From assembly GCF_905220415.1 (NCBI RefSeq), contig NC_059566.1:2914001-2978000 (forward strand): a stretch of 64,000 nt of DNA. Reading direction: 5' to 3'. The DNA is from Colias croceus (Eukaryota; Arthropoda; Insecta; Lepidoptera; Pieridae). The notes below the pieces were generated by a model that saw only the letters and a program-made list of their open reading frames with translations, was not told where the DNA came from and made no database searches. Each line of letters begins with the position of its first letter. Position 1 is the stretch's first letter. Positions 42,901-53,539 of this stretch are shown in pieces. The position numbers and the translations under genes are program-made.

Positions 42901-45900
42901 ACTTACATTTTTTTATATCTACCCCCAGAATGCGAAGAATACAGCCGGGGGGTGACACAAACGGTTGATTTCATCCCCCTCGTCCCAGACCCGGATACTC
43001 TATCCATATCTGCTGCTAAATGTGATTATAATGGGGTTGAACTGATCGTGGGGGGAGAGGCTGCTAGTACCGGGGAGTTTCCGCATATGGTAAATATTTG
43101 GAGTTAAAAAAGTTAATAATAAAAAGTTATAAGTGAAGTCCCGTGTCCCCGTAGTGGGGTAAGGGGCAGATGCATTATGCATACATCTGTTTCACTGATC
43201 GATTTTCTTTAGGGACAAGTAGGTGATCAGCCTTCTGTGTCCTACCAGACCGAGATATTTTTTTTTTTCTTCGTCTCCACCGGGAATCGAACCCAGGACC
43301 CCTCGGTTCTACGCTCACGCGTCAACCACTGTACCAAGGACGCTGTCAATAAAATAAAAGTTATAGTGGTCACAAAACATACAACTATCCTTCAACAATC
43401 CATGCATCCATGATCCATCCATACTCACTTTATTAAACACTGTAGGCAGCTATTATTCCTGAATAATATACTTCTTAGTATATCATTACTTATTAGATAC
43501 TAGCTTTCCCTCCGCGGCATCGCCCGCGCAGTCAAAGAAAAACCTGCATAGTTCCCGTTCCCGTGGGATTTCCGGGATAAAACCTATCTTATGTCCTTTT
43601 TCGGGTATCATAATATCTCTATACCAAATTTCATGCAAATTCGTTCAGTAGTTTAGGCGTGATTGACTAACAGACAGACAGATAGAGTTACTTTCGCATT
43701 TATAATATTAAAGTATGGAGGATTAGGTTCTTTCTTTCTTAAAATTTCATGGCAATATCGTCACGCCCCCAAAATGCGATGATTTTGTTATCTTTACCCC
43801 AGCCCAATAAGTTTCACTTCTGACGCGTGTGCTCGGCATACACTCTTTTAATTGATATTATTTCTTTATTTCACAGGCAGCCATAGGCTGGCTGGACGAA
43901 GACCAGACCTCCTACATATTCCTCTGTGGAGGATCCCTTATCAGCTCAAGATTCGTTCTCACAGCCGGCCATTGTACTAAAACAACAAGACGAATAAATA
44001 ACTCACCGACTATAGTACGTCTTGGAGATCAGAATCTGGACCCCAATGTGCAGGATGGAGCTGAACCGGTTGAAGTAAGTATACATACATACATACAAAT
44101 ATGTACACGTACACGTCTTGCACTTTAAGAGCTAACGCGCACGAGCAACTTTTGTCTCGTTCACTATTGAGTCTCTCCCATCAACTGTATGGGGAGTTGC
44201 GTCGCTACGTGCGCGCACTTTCATACATCCATCCTCACAAACCTTCGCATTTATAATATTAGTAGGATGTTGGCAATAATATTTATTTATTCCTTCACTA
44301 TCTTGCATTTTTATTCCTTCACTATTTTACATGTTTTATTGTTCTGTTCCAATTGTATTGTGTATTGTTGTTCAATGTTTGTGGAGTCAAATAAGTGATC
44401 TAGACACGCGGCAGCGTGTCAAGCCGAGTTCAAGCGAAGAGAACTGGCGAGCAGCAGCCGTGTGTATATTTACACGAACCATTTCGAGCCACTTTTCACC
44501 CCCTTATAACTCGAAAACTATTTAAGTTATATAAACCAAATTTGGTACATATCAAGAGGACCTCAAGATAAACAAGAACCTTAAATTTCATAAATACAGA
44601 TTAAACAGTTGCGTAGATATTAATATCCAAAAATCGCAATTTTTAAGACTGACTGACTTATAGACATATACAAAACCTAACCCACTTCCAGATGACCTAG
44701 AAAGTTCAAATTTTGTAATCAACTAGGTAATAGTGAGTGTACAAAGGAAAAAATCAGAAAATACTGAATTTATTTGTATTTAATTTTTTTTTTCAATGAC
44801 ATAAATTTTGTTTGTATGGAAAAATGGAAAAGTTTAAAAAAAAAGAAAATAGTATATTCACCTTACTAGTCTTAAAAAATAGATCAAAACTAATCAGTGG
44901 CCGAAAAAAATTTTGAAATCCATCAATAAATGACTGAGATATAGATTATTGAAGTTTACATATTTTAGGACGAAATATCTGTAGATTCGAAGCGCCTCTG
45001 ACATTACACTCACTCGCGCTATATAGTATCGCTAGGGCGGATTACTTCGATTGCATGATCTGGGGGCACGGTAGTGCCCCCGCCAAGACGAGCCAAGCGA
45101 ACAAGCGAAGCGCACGGGCACTACCTACCTTTTCTCGAAGCGCTTCGACGTTTTTTTTGAACCCTCATAACTTGGGTTTGGATTATGCTAGATCAACAAA
45201 ATTTTCGAGATATATTGCCAATAGCGGACTTATTGAAAATATTAAGTTTTAATTACATTAGCTTTTATACTTCAGATTTTATTTATATCTAAAAAAGGCT
45301 AATTTCGTCACTGACTCACTGATGATCATCAAAATTCTTAGGGTATTTCCTAATGTCCTAGAAAGCTGAAATTTTGTATGTAAGCTAGTATTAGCACACA
45401 AACAACAAAAAAATTATAAAACTTGTAACTTTCATCCCCCAACCCCTTAAACTAGGGGATGGGAGTTTGTATGAGACCTGTAATTTTAAATTAAATTTTG
45501 ATGACGCTAGAGGTCTAATCTAATAATCTAAAACTTGGTTCCCCTAGATATATATATATATATGCATAGGTACTCCTTGTTAAAAAAAATTAAAAATTTA
45601 ATCGACATATAAAATTTTGTTACAAACAACTTACAAAAAGAAATGAAATCCCACCAAAAACATTTTCATGTAAAATGTTGCCAAGACGAGCCCATATGAC
45701 TCGCACTGTGAAAAAGTTATCAGATCTCATGTAGAGCCAAGCTTCTAACACTACACGCCCTAACTCTACAAGGCCTAACTTCACAAACTCTACACCTTAG
45801 TCAAAATATGTGGCTTGGCCGTTCGTTACTACAAGAACTATTGTATAACACAAAAGTAATGAACAGTGAATTAATTAATTTTTCACCTTACGCCAATGTG

Positions 45901-48900
45901 AATGTAGCGAAATGGCCAAGCCACATATTTTGATTAAGGTGTAGAGTTTGTGAAGTTAGGCCTTGTAGAGTTAGGGCGTGTAGTGTTAGAAGCTTGGCTC
46001 TACATGAGATCTGATAACTTTTTCACAGTGCGAGTCATATGGGCTCGTCTTGGCAACATTTTACATGAAAATGTTTTTGGTGGGATTTCTTTATTCAAAA
46101 CTGTTATTAAACGTAAAATAAAAGAAAATTGTAATAAAAATATTGCCTTTATTGCTCATACAGTTAAAAATAATATATAATTTTACATATTCACATTTAT
46201 TTATTCTTTATTTATGAGTGTTTCTAGTTTAGTTTTAATTTCAGTGTAAATAAATAAATAAATAAATAAAATCTTTATTTTGCTTTAAACATGGTATTAA
46301 ATGGTGATACAATTATATTAATAAAGCACAAACATGTTTAGCCAATACAAGCATGCAAAAATAATTACCATAAATGGTGTAATGGAAGAAGGCTTCGTCG
46401 AAGGTCGAAATGATTTAATTTGCGTAATATAAATATGAGTGAAACATCTTTAGGCGCGTTTAGAGTAAAATTTCAAGATCGCGTCATGGCAATACCGTAA
46501 CGTCATGGAGTAAGGCGACGATTCTTCTACAACGATCTTTGCATCTTGGTAATAGTGTGTGTACAAATTCACGCTGGATGTTTAGAAAATCATGTAATCT
46601 TTTAAACAGAAAACGAGTTTAAAAAATTGCAGATAATGACGGGGCAATGTGCGCTGACTTGTGTGCGCTAACATACAAGAAAATATAGAAAATAATACTA
46701 AACAAACCATACAGAGAAACCGCAAGAAAAAAAAAATCGTATATAAAAAGTATTATATTTATAAAGTAAATCAAATTTGCAGAGTAATTTTCTGTACAAA
46801 AAGTAATGATATCCCACCAAAAACATAAATGTAAAAATTGGAGCCGAGTTCAATCGTTGACTTAATTTGCCAAAAAAAGAAATGAGATCTAAATGTGTGC
46901 CAAGTTCTGCAGACAGTCCAGAAATTTATTTACAAAGATGTATTAAGTTCTTAGGTTGACTGAAAACTCAATTGTTTTATTTTCCCTTAGAGAACAATGT
47001 TTATTCCAAAATATAACTTTTTTAATTTGAATAATATAATTATTTTCACAAAGCAAACAACTAATGACCTATTGAACCCCATAATTTGATGAGGCTAGTT
47101 TTACATACTGTTTATATTTTGTGAGGTTCTAAAAACTAGCCTCATCAAATTATGGGGTTCAATAGGTCATTAGTTGTTTGCTTTGTGAAAATAATTATAT
47201 TATTCAAATTAAAAAAGTTATATTTTGGAATAAACATTGTTCTCTAAGGGAAAATAAAACAATTGAGTTTTCAGTCAACCTAAGAACTTAATACATCTTT
47301 GTAAATAAATTTCTGGACTGTCTGCAGAACTTGGCACACATTTAGATCTCATTTCTTTTTTTGGCAAATTAAGTCAACGATTGAACTCGGCTCCAATTTT
47401 TACATTTATGTTTTTGGTGGGATCTTTCTTTCCAGGTGGGCATAAAGAACATAATAACACATCCACAATATCGTTCTCCAAGCAAATACAATGACATAGC
47501 GTTAATAGAACTCAAGACAGATATAGATTTTAGTACAAATATACGGCCAGCTTGTTTATGGGTAAAACCCGACTTTAATGGACACACTAAAGCCTTGGCT
47601 ACGGGTTGGGGGGTTACTGATCCAAGTGAGTATGAGAATGATTGTTTAAAATTATGTTTTGTAAAATTAATGTGATTTTTTTATAGTAACTAACTAGTGC
47701 TATATTATAAGTACATATTCTTCTTTGTATAAACTGCTAAAATTGAATTGATATCTATAAAAATGAAACACGTTTTCCTTGGTCACGACATCACGCGTGA
47801 ACGGGTGGACCGATTTCGATAATTCTTTTTTTATTATATTCCATGAAGTACGAGGTTGGTTCTTATGTTGAGAAAGCGTAAATATGTACTACGGGCGAAG
47901 CCGGGCAGACCGCTAGTTTTTTTTTATAAAAATGAAATAACAGTTAATAATTATTACAATTTGAAATTTGCACAAATTATTGATTTTTTTTTACTTTTAA
48001 TCTTAATATAATCATTGAAGTTATTGTACATCAATTTCAATTACAGACATTTATTTATCAACTACTAGCTTTCCGCTTTTGAAAGAAAAACCCGCATAGT
48101 TCCCGTTCCCGTTGAATTTCCGGGATGAAACCTATCCTATGTGTTAATCCAAGTTACTCTCTATATGTGTGCTAAATTTCATTGTAATCGGTTCAGTAGT
48201 ATTTGCGTGAAAGAGTAACAAACACACACACATCCTAACAAATTTTCGCATTTATAATATTAGTAGGAAGTAGGACAGTAGGATGAAATATTGTGCCTTC
48301 GTTTTCAACTAACATCACAGACCTAAAACATACCAATTTTAATATTTTTTATTATTTCACAGACTCACGAATAACTGAAACATCGAAAGAACTACAGAAA
48401 GTGTCCCTAACATTACTAGATAATAGATATTGTGACCAATTACTAGTTGATTATATGAACAGGAATTGGCAAGGATTCGCCAATTCGCAGATGTGTGCCG
48501 GCGAGTTGAGAGGGGGGAAAGATACTTGCCAGGTATGAAAAGCTTTTTAATTAAGCGCCTGGGCGCTTGATTAAACAGAAAGCACGTTTTTTTCTGTATG
48601 CCATTATCTATATTTTTATTTAATAAATAAGAAACAATATATTATTATTACTTAGAAACAAGAAAATTTAAAATTCCTATAATAAATATCAATGAAATTA
48701 TTGGGCAGGCCATTATTATAGAGCAGGGCAGGCAGAATACATATAAGTACATACTTGAATATGAAATTATATTTATTTGAAAGAATGTAGGTAGTTACAA
48801 ATTTCCAACCAATACCCGCGGCCCCATCATTAAAGCGGCTCGACGGAACACAGTGAGGTTTTAGTCGGTAAGAATCCGACATAACCCACGGCTCCTTCCC

Positions 48901-49626
48901 CGGGGGCAGTGGGTATCTTTGGAAGATTTCCCCACTATAAAAAAAAAGGGCAGGCAGAATACATATATGTACTTGAATATGAAATTATATTTATTTGAAA
49001 GAATGTAGGTAGTTACAAATTACAGTTTTGGTTACAGCTAATACATTCCATCCGTTGTTTGGGTGTGCTAGTGTGCAAATATTAAAACGGAAAACAGATT
49101 AATCTAATTGATTAATAATGTACACAATTTTTTTTTTAGATTTTAGATGTCACGAAGACCACTAACGTTTATCCTCTAATGCAATAATCATAACATCCTA
49201 CACACATATCGGGGCGTAATGAAAATCACTTTTGAACTTCTTGAGATTTATTTTCAGATCATAATCTTTTTTAGATAACTTATAACAGAGAAACAGCCGT
49301 CTTCACCCACGATCCCAATAAAAGAGAAAGATCATTCTTCATTCGCTCTCTGTTTCACATTCACTCAAAGTCTATCTTTCTTCCATTCTCATCGTTCAGA
49401 AACACAAATTAACCTTCTCATCCCACATGTTTTTAAATTTTAATTTTTCCAGGGCGACTCCGGTTCCCCCTTGCAAGTAGCGTCACGTGACAACCAATGT
49501 ATATTCTACGTCATCGGAGTGACGTCATTCGGACGAAAATGCGCACAGTCAGGCAAACCCGCGATATATACACGAGTATCTAGCTATCTGGACTGGATTG
49601 AGAGTGTTGTATGGCCTGGTGAATAA
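39989..49626 (+). CDS. CLIP-domain serine protease, snake/CLIPC-like (9 exons, 401 aa)
   Basis: Exons: 39989-40043, 40883-40970, 41683-41787, 42604-42668, 42929-43089, 43877-44074, 47436-47625, 48363-48532 and 49453-49626, all GT-AG and in phase. Residues 1-13 or so are a signal peptide. The CLIP domain has its six cysteines at 23, 34, 40, 57, 67 and 68. A linker follows, with Lys-Cys-Glu-Glu-Tyr (105-109) and Cys136, which would tether to Cys264. Activation falls before Ile144-Val-Gly-Gly, after Val-Glu-Leu rather than Arg or Lys. The catalytic triad is His190 (Thr-Ala-Gly-His-Cys), Asp244 and Ser347 (Gly-Asp-Ser-Gly). Asp341 at the S1 pocket base predicts trypsin-like cleavage. Such zymogens act in haemolymph cascades (melanisation, Toll activation) or dorsoventral patterning; which one is not shown. 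A two-codon uORF (ATG at 39962) precedes the start. AATAAA is at 49640. Confidence 0.93.
40183..40365 (-). mobile_element. Helitron-like repeat in protease intron 1
   Basis: ACTAGTGGTCCACCCCGGCT, CTATGTCCTTTCTCGGGTAT, ending AATATTAGTAGG. Confidence 0.7.
41292..41499 (-). mobile_element. Non-autonomous Helitron, family B, in protease intron 2
   Basis: ACTAGCTTACCGCCCGCGGC to ATGTAGTGAT, with a small TATACTA expansion near the end. Confidence 0.8.
41808..42170 (+). mobile_element. Helitron-like family C copy with a nested retroelement tail
   Basis: The left part has ATTATAAAGAGAAAAGG and AACTACTGAACCGATTATAA. The right part has TTATCCCGGAAATCCCACGG and GGCGAAAAGCTAGT. They are separated by the fragment at 41915-42053. 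Confidence 0.7.
41915..42053 (+). repeat. Non-LTR retrotransposon 3'UTR fragment
   Basis: GCACACCCAATCAATGGGTA and TGCAAATAAATATAATTTG, ending in (GAATTT)n. A related piece in reverse orientation is at 49030-49095. Confidence 0.65.
42172..42354 (+). mobile_element. Helitron family A copy abutting the previous Helitron
   Basis: TCTATACTAATATTACCTAT to a worn end CACTAGT. It starts one base after the CTAGT of the family C copy. Confidence 0.7.
42373..42539 (-). mobile_element. Non-autonomous Helitron, family B, in protease intron 3
   Basis: ACTAGCTTACCGCCCGTGGC to TTGTAGTGAT; ends about 65 bp before the next exon. Confidence 0.8.
43132..43348 (-). mobile_element. tRNA-derived SINE, copy 3, in protease intron 5
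   Basis: Reverse orientation: CAGATGTATGC...CGATCAGTG body, B box GGTTCGATTCCCGG and a tRNA-like head on the minus strand. AATAAAA(A)GTTATA on both sides looks like its target duplication. Confidence 0.85.
43499..43717 (-). mobile_element. Helitron-like repeat, family C relative
   Basis: ACTAGCTTTCCCTCCGCGGC, GTTCCCGTGGGATTTCCGGG, ending TATAATATTAAAGTATGG. In protease intron 5. Confidence 0.75.
43745..43857. repeat. Copy of the CGAGCACACG repeat
   Basis: ATGGCAATATCGTCACG and TTCACTTCTGACGCGTGTGC match the pieces at 35705 and 55604. It ends about 20 bp before the acceptor of protease exon 6. Confidence 0.6.
44390..45495. repeat. Unclassified repeat complex in protease intron 6
   Basis: CACGCGGCAGCGTGTCAAGC, GGGGGCACGGTAGTGCCCCC (a perfect short palindrome near 45062-45081) and CTCGAAGCGCTTCGACG lie in a GC-rich island. 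It is followed by AACTTGGGTTTGGATTATGC and CATCCCCCAACCCCTTAAAC. This looks like a transposable element body without intact coding sequence. Confidence 0.5.
45640..46090. mobile_element. Hairpin element 1 with ATCCCACCAAAAACAT ends
   Basis: Arms of about 180 bp: GAAATCCCACCAAAAACATT at the left and AATGTTTTTGGTGGGATTTC at the right, around a loop of about 75 bp (near 45830-45907). It shares its terminal motif with the next hairpin, and both lie in protease intron 6. A 76-codon frame over the right arm is not a gene. Confidence 0.85.
46255..46420. repeat. Retroelement-like 3' end with (TAAA)n
   Basis: (AAATA)n, ATCTTTATTTTGCTTTAAAC and CAATACAAGCATGCAAAA suggest the tail of a non-LTR element. 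It is followed by a copy of the repeat at 35705 (about 46425-46530). Confidence 0.4.
46807..47424. mobile_element. Hairpin element 2, ending beside a splice acceptor
   Basis: Arms of about 285 bp begin ATATCCCACCAAAAACATAA and end TTATGTTTTTGGTGGGAT. They look essentially identical, with a loop of about 45 bp near 47095-47140. The right end lies 11 bases before the AG of protease exon 7 (exon start 47436), so the pyrimidine tract TCTTTCTTTCCAG adjoins or overlaps the element end. There is no coding capacity. Confidence 0.9.
47751..47917 (+). mobile_element. Helitron-like repeat in protease intron 7
   Basis: CACGCGTGAACGGGTGGACC, GGTTGGTTCTTATGTTGAG, ending GCCGGGCAGACCGCTAGT. Confidence 0.65.
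48064..48270 (-). mobile_element. Helitron-like repeat, family C, in protease intron 7
   Basis: ACTAGCTTTCCGCTTTTGAA to TATAATATTAGTAGGA; the hairpin end is deleted. Confidence 0.75.
48700..49020 (-). repeat. Interspersed repeat, copy 2, with a flanking duplication
   Basis: About 48805-48945 matches the repeat at 15005-15190. It is flanked by a direct duplication: GGGCAGGCAGAATACATATA through TGAAAGAATGTAGGTAGTTA occurs at about 48725-48800 and again at 48949-49020. The insertion seems to have come with a target duplication of about 75 bp or a later tandem event. In protease intron 8. Confidence 0.7.
49022..49100 (-). repeat. Non-LTR 3'UTR fragment
   Basis: GCTAATACATTCCATCCGTT and GGGTGTGCTAGTGTGCAAAT are the reverse of the piece at 41915. 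Confidence 0.5.
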
Positions 49627-49639
49627 TTGTTATTAGGAT

Positions 49640-49645
49640 AATAAA
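49640..49645 (+). promoter_or_regulatory. Poly(A) signal AATAAA of the protease gene
   Basis: Fourteen bases after the TAA stop. A GT/T-rich stretch follows at about 49655-49670. Confidence 0.65.
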
Positions 49646-49726
49646 TATTTTAGTATTAATTGTTTGTTTTATTTATGTACCTAACTACCCTATCACTACA
49701 TCAAGTTTTAGAATTAATACAATATA

Positions 49727-49923
49727 TCTATACTAAAGTTTGAACGCGCTAATCTCGGGAACTACTGGTCCGATTAAAAAAAATTCTAAATTTCTTGGTA
49801 AATGGGCTATCTAACACCATTAGATAGCCCATTTATCAAGGAAGGCTTTAAGATACATCATATCATCTCGCTAAGACCAACAGAAGCGGAGCACTGCGGG
49901 TGAAACCGCGGAGCAAAGCTAGT
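49727..49923 (+). mobile_element. Non-autonomous Helitron, family A
   Basis: TCTATACTAAAGTTTGAACG to CGCGGAGCAAAGCTAGT. It also holds an internal inverted pair (GGGCTATCTAACACC/ATTAGATAGCCC). Confidence 0.75.
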
Positions 49924-50052
49924 TTTTTATTTGATTACAATTATAAGTAGTAACTAGTTATTTTAAACGATGCAAATATTGACGTATGTACTATGAAAAT
50001 ATAGACTCAATCGCCTAGTAAGGGTGATTTTCCAACAATAATTCCCGAGGGT

Positions 50053-50172
50053 GTGTAGCGAGGAATGTGTTTGTAAATAACCAATAGTATCGTTTCAAAC
50101 GCTGAACGCTTCAAAATTCAAACTAAATGAAGCGATATGATTGGTTCTTTACAAACACATTCCAGGCTACAC
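50053..50172. repeat. 120-bp MITE-like inverted repeat
   Basis: GTGTAGCGAGGAATGTGTTT and AAACACATTCCAGGCTACAC form the ends, and the match continues with AACCAAT/ATTGGTT. Confidence 0.7.
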
Positions 50173-50338
50173 GTCAAAAAATGTCCGACCGGCTGCGGCG
50201 TTGTTCATTGAAATTAAGGCCTTACTCCGTGGCAGTAAGGTTCAAAGTCTATTGTATCTGCCATTAGATAATTTTACCAAATACACGCGGTAAGTCTTGC
50301 CATGGAAAATTTTTTAACGTTTGTGAGTCATATTGTAT

Positions 50339-50541
50339 ACTAGCTCCTCGCTCCGCGGTTTAACCCACATTGCTCCGCTCCTGTTGGTCTTAGCGCGATG
50401 ATATAATACCTATAGCCTATAAGCCTTCACTGATAAATGGGCTATATAACACCGAAAGAATTTATCAAATCGGACCAGTAGTTCCTGAGATAAGCACGTT
50501 CAAACAAACAAAAAACTCTTACGCTTTATAATATTTAGTAT
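50339..50541 (-). mobile_element. Non-autonomous Helitron, family A
   Basis: ACTAGCTCCTCGCTCCGCGG to TATAATATTTAGTATA. Confidence 0.75.
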
Positions 50542-50544
50542 ACC

Positions 50545-52960
50545 TACGTATTAATGGGAAACATACCGCTACAGTACCTATATTTATGTACATATTAACC
50601 TTGAAATAAATGTTTTATTTCTGTCCAAAGCACAAAATATCGTTGATAATCTATAAATAAAGCATAGACGTAGTTTATCAGCGTATTATAGTCGTTAGAA
50701 AAAACGGTAACAATCATCTTGAATGCATGACAATTGTTAACGACGTAGTTTGAGCGGGTTCCGTACAATTTATTGGAATTTATATTATAAAGAAGTTTTA
50801 TTTTTAGGCTGAGATGAATCTGATATTCATATCAATCTATATAGATGACCCATTTTTATTTAAAAATAATATATATTTAAAATGCTTGTTCTGAATTATG
50901 TATTAATTCTTCGTATTGAAAAATTTTGATATTTTCTTTTGGCTGATTCATTCTGATGTTTGGTCGTGTTGACACGGGAAAAAATGTTGGCTACAGACAG
51001 TAGAGGATTTTCTATGGGCAAATTTATTTTTGTATCCGTGAATCTAAACAAAGTTTTAAATTAGGTAGGTACCTACTACTTAATCGTTTTCCTTTTATTC
51101 TCTCGGTATTTCGTATGCAATTATATTTATATTAATAATAATTATTATTATTCATAAATAACTATATAGTTATGATTATCTACATCTATATTATTTTCTA
51201 GTATTATTAAAATACACGTTAAAATAATAATTAATGTATCTACGGAACCCTATTTCACAAACTTTCATTTTGTCTCACTCGACTGCTTCAGTTGCGTTGA
51301 TTTTCTGTTGAGGTCGCGTTGTGTTTACTGCTTGTGACAAATAAAGTGTAATATTATTAATATTCAATATTATATTATTGTAATATTATTAACTAGGTAT
51401 CTGTGCTTCGTTCGTGTTTTTTTACGTGTTACCGTGAAGTTGTTCTTTTGATGAAGGTTTCTTAAAATAAAAGTTTCTACTCCATTTAGTGGTATCGGAA
51501 GTATAATAAGAACGTAAATAATACCGGTGTAATTAAATAAACAAACAGATAACATATTTTGTTGTAAGAATTACATACCTATTATATCGTAACCTACCTA
51601 GGTACCTACATTGTTAAAACATCGAGATACCTATGAGGTGTTATTTCTATATTACATACATTTAAATATTATTTTTATTCATTGGTACCTATATTAATTA
51701 TAATATCTTTAAACATAAAATACTATATACATACTAACTAGGTATATAAAGTACTTTTAACATAATATTCTAACTGCTCGTCCAGGCTTCGCCCGGGCTG
51801 TCCAGAGATAAAAAGAAATAAAATACGTAAGTAGGTACCTACAGCTGCTTAAGTGACTCAAAATGTAGCTTTCTGCTTGTGAACGAATTATTGAAATCGG
51901 TCGTAGTTTTATGTCAAAACATTATAAATACAAACATACCTAAGTACCTACATACAAAACAAATGTTTTTAATAATAATATCTTGATGGGATAAAATGCT
52001 CGTGTCTTTGTAACTCTAAACCCTCCGAAATCGCGTGACCGGTTTGATTATTTTTTGTGTAATTTGGTAGGTCTGAGACTCTCGAGAATTGGTCTTTATA
52101 TTTTTTATACCCCAAGTTATATGTCTTGAAACATTAGCGCCAGCTAGTAATACAGATTTATACAATAACTATCTATACCGTAATAACGATTTTATAATCT
52201 GTGATAGGTACTTAACAATCTACCTAGAAATAATAAAAAATATTAAAAATAAACTAATAAACACGCTTAAAGTTTAAACGTATTTTTTGTTGATGATTGA
52301 ACTTTATAATAAGAAATTGTTGTATTGTCACTGATCAGTGATCCTTGATAAGTGTACAAAGTTTGAATTAAATCTGTCCGTTTAAAGTGGGGTAAAATCG
52401 AGTCAAAAGAAGTCGGTTACATAAAAAATACAGGTGAAGCTAATAAAAGTGTGAAGTTTATAAAAGAATTGAAAGGTGGGTACCTATCTATTTTAAGTTT
52501 TTCTCAGCTGTTGTCGGCTGTCGCAAAATTTAATTGTTTCTGCTATTAAAGAAGCGAAAGTTTGAAGTTGGTAACTTAATCACGCGAGAGATCACTAGAG
52601 ATAGAATGTTGATGAAATTTTATACAGAGAAATATTACCTATATTTTGAAATTACATGTCATTAAAACAATTAAGAATGAAAGAAAGAAAATGTTAATTA
52701 AAAATGTTTATACCTAAGTAGTAAGAACCTAATAAAAACAAAATGGTAGGTACCTAGTTTTCTTACGCATTTTGACTATAGGTACATGCATAGAGTAATT
52801 GTTAAAAAAAAATATAAGTAAGTAGGTACTTATAACACAAAAGTCAACACTATGCGTTATAAACATAGTTATATAGGTAATTATGTTGTATCAGATAAAT
52901 AAATTCTTAAAGCATAAAAATGTATGTAGCATCATATTATTATGAATGAAAAGATTTTTT
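50545..52960. other. AT-rich intergenic sequence
   Basis: I find no gene. 52315-52460 matches the repeat piece at 10094-10260. A worn Helitron end (GTCCAGGCTTCGCCCGGGC) is at about 51780. CTAGGTA/TAGGTACCTA runs are frequent. Confidence 0.5.
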
Positions 52961-53096
52961 TTGTAGTTTTATGTATGTGTTGCTCATTCGCGCGTACTTC
53001 CAAAACTACTAATCGGATTTGGCTGAAATTTGATATTAGTATATAATATTTCGTAGGCCATTTGTATGTTTTCGTCGCAGGCTTCGCCAGTTTAAA

Positions 53097-53229
53097 TCTA
53101 TACTAGTATTATAAAGCTGAAGAGTTTGTTTGTTTGAACGCGCTAATATCAGGAAACTACTGATCCGAATTTAAATATTCTTTCGTTGTTAGATAGCCGA
53201 TTTCTCGAGCAAGGCTATAGGCATCATCA
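53097..53229 (+). mobile_element. Helitron family A, truncated at a SINE
   Basis: TCTATACTAGTATTATAAAG through AGCAAGGCTATAGGCATCAT. It stops exactly where the SINE begins, so its 3' end was removed or displaced by that insertion. Confidence 0.7.
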
Positions 53230-53383
53230 CGCATACATCTGTTTCACTGGTCGATTTACTTTAGGGACAAGTAGGTATTCTGTGCCTTGCCTGACCGACA
53301 TTTTCTTCTTCGTCTCTACCGGGTTCGAACCCAATTGGTTCTACGCTCACGCGTTAACCACTGTACCAAGGAGGCGATCGTAA
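53230..53383 (-). mobile_element. tRNA-derived SINE, copy 4, 3'-truncated
   Basis: CATACATCTGTTTCACTGGT to GTGGTTAACGCG-type A box and B box GGTTCGAACCCGG on the minus strand. Confidence 0.75.
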
Positions 53384-53539
53384 CCCGTATGGTATCTGGT
53401 TAAAAAGTAGCTAGGTATGTGCTAATCTAGATTCCAGACTATCTATCTATCTTTGTGCAAAATTTCATACAGATTCGATAAGCTGTACCTGCGTGGAAGA
53501 GTAACAAACATTCTTACAAACTTTCGCGTAAAAGGTAGG

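Noticed and set aside
45950..46180. 76-codon plus-strand open frame
   Set aside because: It covers the right arm of hairpin element 1; the translation is arbitrary.
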